7,462 bases of DNA from Synechococcales cyanobacterium PMM_0073 (GTDB lineage: Bacteria > Cyanobacteriota > Cyanobacteriia > Elainellales > Elainellaceae), in NCBI GenBank assembly GCA_949127695.1, contig CASBQH010000441.1, positions 1 through 7,462 of the forward strand, given 5' to 3'. The position numbers and the translations under genes were made by a program. Each line of letters begins with the position of its first letter. Within the stretch, counting starts at the first letter, position 1. The notes below the pieces were generated by a model. The model ran no database searches, was not told where the DNA came from, and worked only from the letters and a program-made list of their open reading frames with translations. Positions 4,667 through 7,462 of the stretch are shown piece after piece.

Positions 4667-7342
4667 ATGAATATCTCTTTTCTCAGAGAATTCATCGTCT
4701 CAGTTCCGACTTGCGATCAAACCCAGACACTGGCCGAAGTTTGGCAGAAGTTTCGGCAGAGCGGCTCTGAGCAGATTTTGGTCAACTGCCCGGTAGGTCG
4801 GCAGCCGCAGGGCATCTTGCGGCTCAGCCGATTTATTACCCTGCTGCCCGCCACGCCTGCTGCGGCTTGGCCAGAGTTGACTCAGCTGCAAGATTGGCCA
4901 GAGCTGCTTGAGCCGGTGCGACTGCTCCAAACTGAGGTTGACTTAGCCACAGCGCAGCAGCAGCTGCAAAGCTCACAGCTGGCTGAATTGGCTCTGCCGC
5001 TCGTCTGGGTGGATTCAACCGGACAGTGGGTGGGGCTGCTCGATCGAACGCGGCTGCTGATGGCGCTACAGGCTGAGGTGAGCAGTCAGCCGATGGAGCA
5101 GCTTGCTGATCAGCCTTTGGCAGATCTAACTAGCCATCTGGCTGAGCATCGCACCGGCTTCAGCTCCTGTCCTGATCCGCTGATTGAGCTGCTCGAGCGC
5201 CTTCCCCTGCCGCTCATGCTGCAAACTTCGGCTGGGCGCATTGTCAGCCAAAATCGAGCTTGGCGGCAGCAGGTTGGAGCAATTCAGCATCCGCAGCGGA
5301 TTCGGCGCTCGGCGGCTCGGATCTTAGAGGCTGCATTCTCGGCCAGTGTGGGAGCTGGATCTGACATACAGCTCGGTGCGGGCAGCTCCGCTCATCAGCG
5401 CGACGCTCAGTCAGGCAGCTGTCAGCTCGGCGCTGAGCCTAATACCTGCATCTGCATCTGCCCCATGAAAACTGGCCAAGAGCAAATCTGGCAGTTTATT
5501 AAAATTCCAATGGGCGATACGCAGCCTGCTTCTGCCAATGCATTAGCCAGCGCTTGGCAAGCCGAGGCTGCCGCGTTCAAGCTGGCCTCCTTAAAATTTA
5601 GCCCTGACCCCGACTGGCGCAGTCTGATTCAAACCGAGCAACTCTGGCTGGTTTGGGCAGAAGATAAAACCGAACAGCAGCAGATTGCGAAAGAGCTGGC
5701 TGCCAAAAATGCTGATTTAACCCAGCTGAATCGACTTAAAGATGAGTTTTTGGCCTGCATTAGCCACGAGCTAAAAACGCCGCTGACCGCAATTTTAGGC
5801 ATGTCCAGCCTGCTCAAAGATCAGCAGATTGGCAGTCTCAACGAGCGCCAGTTGCACTACGCCAAGCTGATCTATCAGGGCGGACGGCATTTGGTGGCAA
5901 TTGTCAACAATATTCTAGATTTAACCCGCACCGAAACCGGGCAGCTAGAGCTGCTGCTAGAACCAATCTCGATCTCGACGCTCTGCCAGCAGACCTACGA
6001 ACAGTCGCGGCAGCTGATTGAAGGTGCGGAGCCGAACCGAGGAGCGGAACCCGTGCCGGCGCTCAACTTTCGACTCGAAATCCAGCCTGATCTGGACTCT
6101 ATTGTGGCCGACGAGCTGCGGCTGCGGCAGATGCTGACCAATCTGCTCTCCAACGCGATCAAGTTTACCGAACCGGGCGGCGAGTTTGGCTTGCAGGTGG
6201 AGAGTTGGGAGGGCTGGATTGCCTTTACGGTCTGGGACACCGGCATTGGCATCCCGGAAGACAAGCAGCACCTGATTTTTCAGAAATTTCAGCAGCTAGA
6301 GCAGCCGTTAACCCGACAGTTCCAGGGCACCGGGCTGGGGCTAGTGCTAACCCAGCAGCTGGCACGACTGCATGGCGGCGATGTCACCTTCACTTCAACC
6401 CTGGGCGTTGGCAGTCGGTTTACGCTGCTGCTGCCGCCTATGCCGCCTCAAGCAGATCACAGCTTGGCCGCTGAGGTGGATTCTGATCTGAGTCAGCAGA
6501 ATCGACTGCTGCTGATCATTGAGGACAACGCCGAGCGGCTGGCGCAGCAGACGAGCCAGCTGGCTGAATTAGGCTACCGGGCTGTGATTGCCCGCTCTGG
6601 GACGGAGGCCATTGAAAAAGCGCGTCGCCTCCAGCCTGCGGCAATTTTGCTCAACCCAACGCTGCCACTGCTGTCAGGCTGGGATGTGCTGACGCTGCTT
6701 AAAGCCGACAGCTCGACCCGCCAGATTCCGCTGGTGGTGACGGCGCTCTGGGGTGAGCGCGAGCAGGCGTTGCAGCAGGGCGCAGATGGATTTTTAAGTT
6801 TTCCAATTCAAATAGAGGCGCTCCAGCATTGCCTAGAGCAGTTGATTGCTCCAGCGGATTCGGGGCTGTCAGATTTGATCTCTGACTTGACGGTGCTGCA
6901 TCTCTATGAAGGCAGTCCAACCTTCACGCTGGCTTCGCCCCAGGCGCTCACGCAGGACGTAAATCAGCTGCTGCATCCCTATCACTGCCGTGTCTTAGAA
7001 GTGGACGATCTAGAGCAAGCCGATCTGCTGGTTCGCGTTTGGAAGCCGGATTTAGTGCTGATCGATCGGATTCAAACTGAGCCAGAGGCTTTTATGCAGG
7101 CGTTGAGCCACTCGGCGCTAGCGCGACTGCCTCTCATTACCCTCACGGTAGAGTTAACCCAGGCTGCCTACCAGATTCCCGGCCTGTCGGTATTTCCCTA
7201 TCTGGCAAAATCTGAAGTCATCCAGGCTGAAGTCACCCAGGCTGAAGCAGCTCAGCCAACCGACGCGGCCAGAACGGCACAGTCTGCTCCCCAAATCAGC
7301 CAACTGGTGCAAATTATGCAGCTGTCAGCCGGAATTAGCTAG
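4667..7342 (+). CDS. Hybrid sensor histidine kinase: CBS-like pair, PAS-like, HisKA, HATPase_c, two degenerate receivers
   Basis: A soluble 891-residue sensor kinase; no membrane segments are seen. Residues 1-136 look like two CBS halves (TLAEVWQKFR...PQGILRLSRF and LPLVWVDSTGQWVGLLDRTR), which in other proteins often bind adenine nucleotides. Residues about 171-335 are PAS-like (LLERLPLPLMLQTSAGRIVS...LWLVWAEDKTEQQ), split by a low-complexity insert (225-265) ending in CICIC. HisKA carries the phosphorylatable His367 in FLACISHELKTP. HATPase_c has an N box with Asn492/Asn496, G1 DTGIGIP (524-530), F box IFQKF and G2 GTGLGL (554-559), so kinase activity is expected. The first receiver (about 613-728) keeps the acidic pair Glu619/Asp620 but has Asn663 for the acceptor Asp and Phe712 for the conserved Lys. 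A second receiver-like domain (about 741-846) has Asp800 but no obvious acidic pair, and Phe843 for Lys. It is divergent from kaiA. The target is unknown; a clock link is inferred only from position and architecture. Confidence 0.9.
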   Translation: MNISFLREFIVSVPTCDQTQTLAEVWQKFRQSGSEQILVNCPVGRQPQGILRLSRFITLLPATPAAAWPELTQLQDWPELLEPVRLLQTEVDLATAQQQLQSSQLAELALPLVWVDSTGQWVGLLDRTRLLMALQAEVSSQPMEQLADQPLADLTSHLAEHRTGFSSCPDPLIELLERLPLPLMLQTSAGRIVSQNRAWRQQVGAIQHPQRIRRSAARILEAAFSASVGAGSDIQLGAGSSAHQRDAQSGSCQLGAEPNTCICICPMKTGQEQIWQFIKIPMGDTQPASANALASAWQAEAAAFKLASLKFSPDPDWRSLIQTEQLWLVWAEDKTEQQQIAKELAAKNADLTQLNRLKDEFLACISHELKTPLTAILGMSSLLKDQQIGSLNERQLHYAKLIYQGGRHLVAIVNNILDLTRTETGQLELLLEPISISTLCQQTYEQSRQLIEGAEPNRGAEPVPALNFRLEIQPDLDSIVADELRLRQMLTNLLSNAIKFTEPGGEFGLQVESWEGWIAFTVWDTGIGIPEDKQHLIFQKFQQLEQPLTRQFQGTGLGLVLTQQLARLHGGDVTFTSTLGVGSRFTLLLPPMPPQADHSLAAEVDSDLSQQNRLLLIIEDNAERLAQQTSQLAELGYRAVIARSGTEAIEKARRLQPAAILLNPTLPLLSGWDVLTLLKADSSTRQIPLVVTALWGEREQALQQGADGFLSFPIQIEALQHCLEQLIAPADSGLSDLISDLTVLHLYEGSPTFTLASPQALTQDVNQLLHPYHCRVLEVDDLEQADLLVRVWKPDLVLIDRIQTEPEAFMQALSHSALARLPLITLTVELTQAAYQIPGLSVFPYLAKSEVIQAEVTQAEAAQPTDAARTAQSAPQISQLVQIMQLSAGIS
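7214..7258 (+). repeat. 15-nt in-frame repeat near the kinase C-terminus
   Basis: Two 15-nt units, GAAGTCATCCAGGCT (7214-7228) and GAAGTCACCCAGGCT (7229-7243), differ at one base; a third (7244-7258) is more diverged. They encode EVIQA-EVTQA-EAAQP in the tail after the last receiver-like domain, probably a flexible linker. Confidence 0.8.
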
Positions 7343-7411
7343 GTTCCGCATGTGCTACTTGCCGACTGAATAGAAGCTTGTAAACGTAAGTTGCGCCCCG
7401 ATCCGCCCCCT

Positions 7412-7459
7412 AAATCCCCCTTTCTTAGATGCCCACAGGGCTATATTCTGGGGGACTTT
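7412..7459. repeat. GC-rich hairpin of the cyanobacterial interspersed CCCCCTAAATCCCCC type
   Basis: AAATCCCCC at 7412-7420 pairs with GGGGGACTTT at 7450-7459 apart from one bulged C, and an inner hairpin GCCC-ACA-GGGC lies at 7431-7441. The CCCCCTAAATCCCCC...GGGGGACTT pattern (from 7406) resembles short interspersed repeats I recall as common between genes in cyanobacterial genomes. It lies 70 bp after the kinase stop and could act as a transcription stop or mRNA-stabilising stem, but no U-tract is seen before the window ends. The right boundary may be outside the window. Confidence 0.65.
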
Positions 7460-7462
7460 GAA

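Noticed and set aside
6495..6865. Functional phosphorelay receiver in the kinase
   Set aside because: The acceptor Asp is Asn and the conserved Lys is Phe, so it is described as a degenerate receiver instead.
1..7462. CRISPR array, tRNA, rRNA or transposase gene
   Set aside because: No regularly spaced direct repeats with unique spacers, no cloverleaf or rRNA sequence and no transposase motif was seen; all repeats found are short local duplications.

Overview
The window comes from a cyanobacterial chromosome. The main evidence is a complete kaiA-kaiB-kaiC circadian clock cluster. KaiC matches the well-known Synechococcus elongatus protein residue for residue at every functional motif, with a constant offset of +10. 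A cyanobacterial-type SMC, a two-domain PRC-barrel protein and a hybrid histidine kinase of a typical cyanobacterial type support this. The short KaiA, which has only the C-terminal domain, is the form known from Nostoc/Anabaena, but I cannot name the genus. No exact HIP1 octamer (GCGATCGC) was found on reading.

Layout, left to right. (1) Bases 2-481 (+): the last 159 residues of the SMC chromosome-condensation ATPase, cut by the window edge. (2) 617-1573 (+): a PRC-barrel protein with two barrel domains and a long acidic, tryptophan-dotted tail. (3) Convergent to it and only 39 bp away, the clock genes on the minus strand: kaiA (4195-3788), kaiB (3683-3339), kaiC (3205-1613). (4) A divergent regulatory region of about 470 bp, with a good candidate kaiA promoter and a 13-bp tandem repeat. 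(5) 4667-7342 (+): an 891-residue hybrid histidine kinase with CBS-like, PAS-like, HisKA, HATPase_c and two receiver-like domains. (6) A GC-rich hairpin repeat at the right edge.

How the genes work together. KaiC is the ATPase/autokinase whose phosphorylation state carries time. KaiA stimulates its autokinase activity. KaiB, after changing fold, sequesters KaiA and recruits output kinases. The divergent kinase gene is not a known Kai component. It does end in receiver-like domains that lack key phosphotransfer residues (Asn at the Asp site of the first; Phe at the Lys site of both). This recalls the kinase-plus-pseudoreceiver layout of CikA. KaiA here lacks its own pseudoreceiver. A clock role for this kinase is a testable inference, not an established fact.

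A recurring oddity is short tandem duplication: 15-nt in-frame repeats at the 3' ends of both kaiB and the kinase gene, a 13-nt pair in the divergent region, 9-nt direct-repeat pairs between kaiB and kaiC, and a triple 9-nt repeat at the kaiC/PRC junction.
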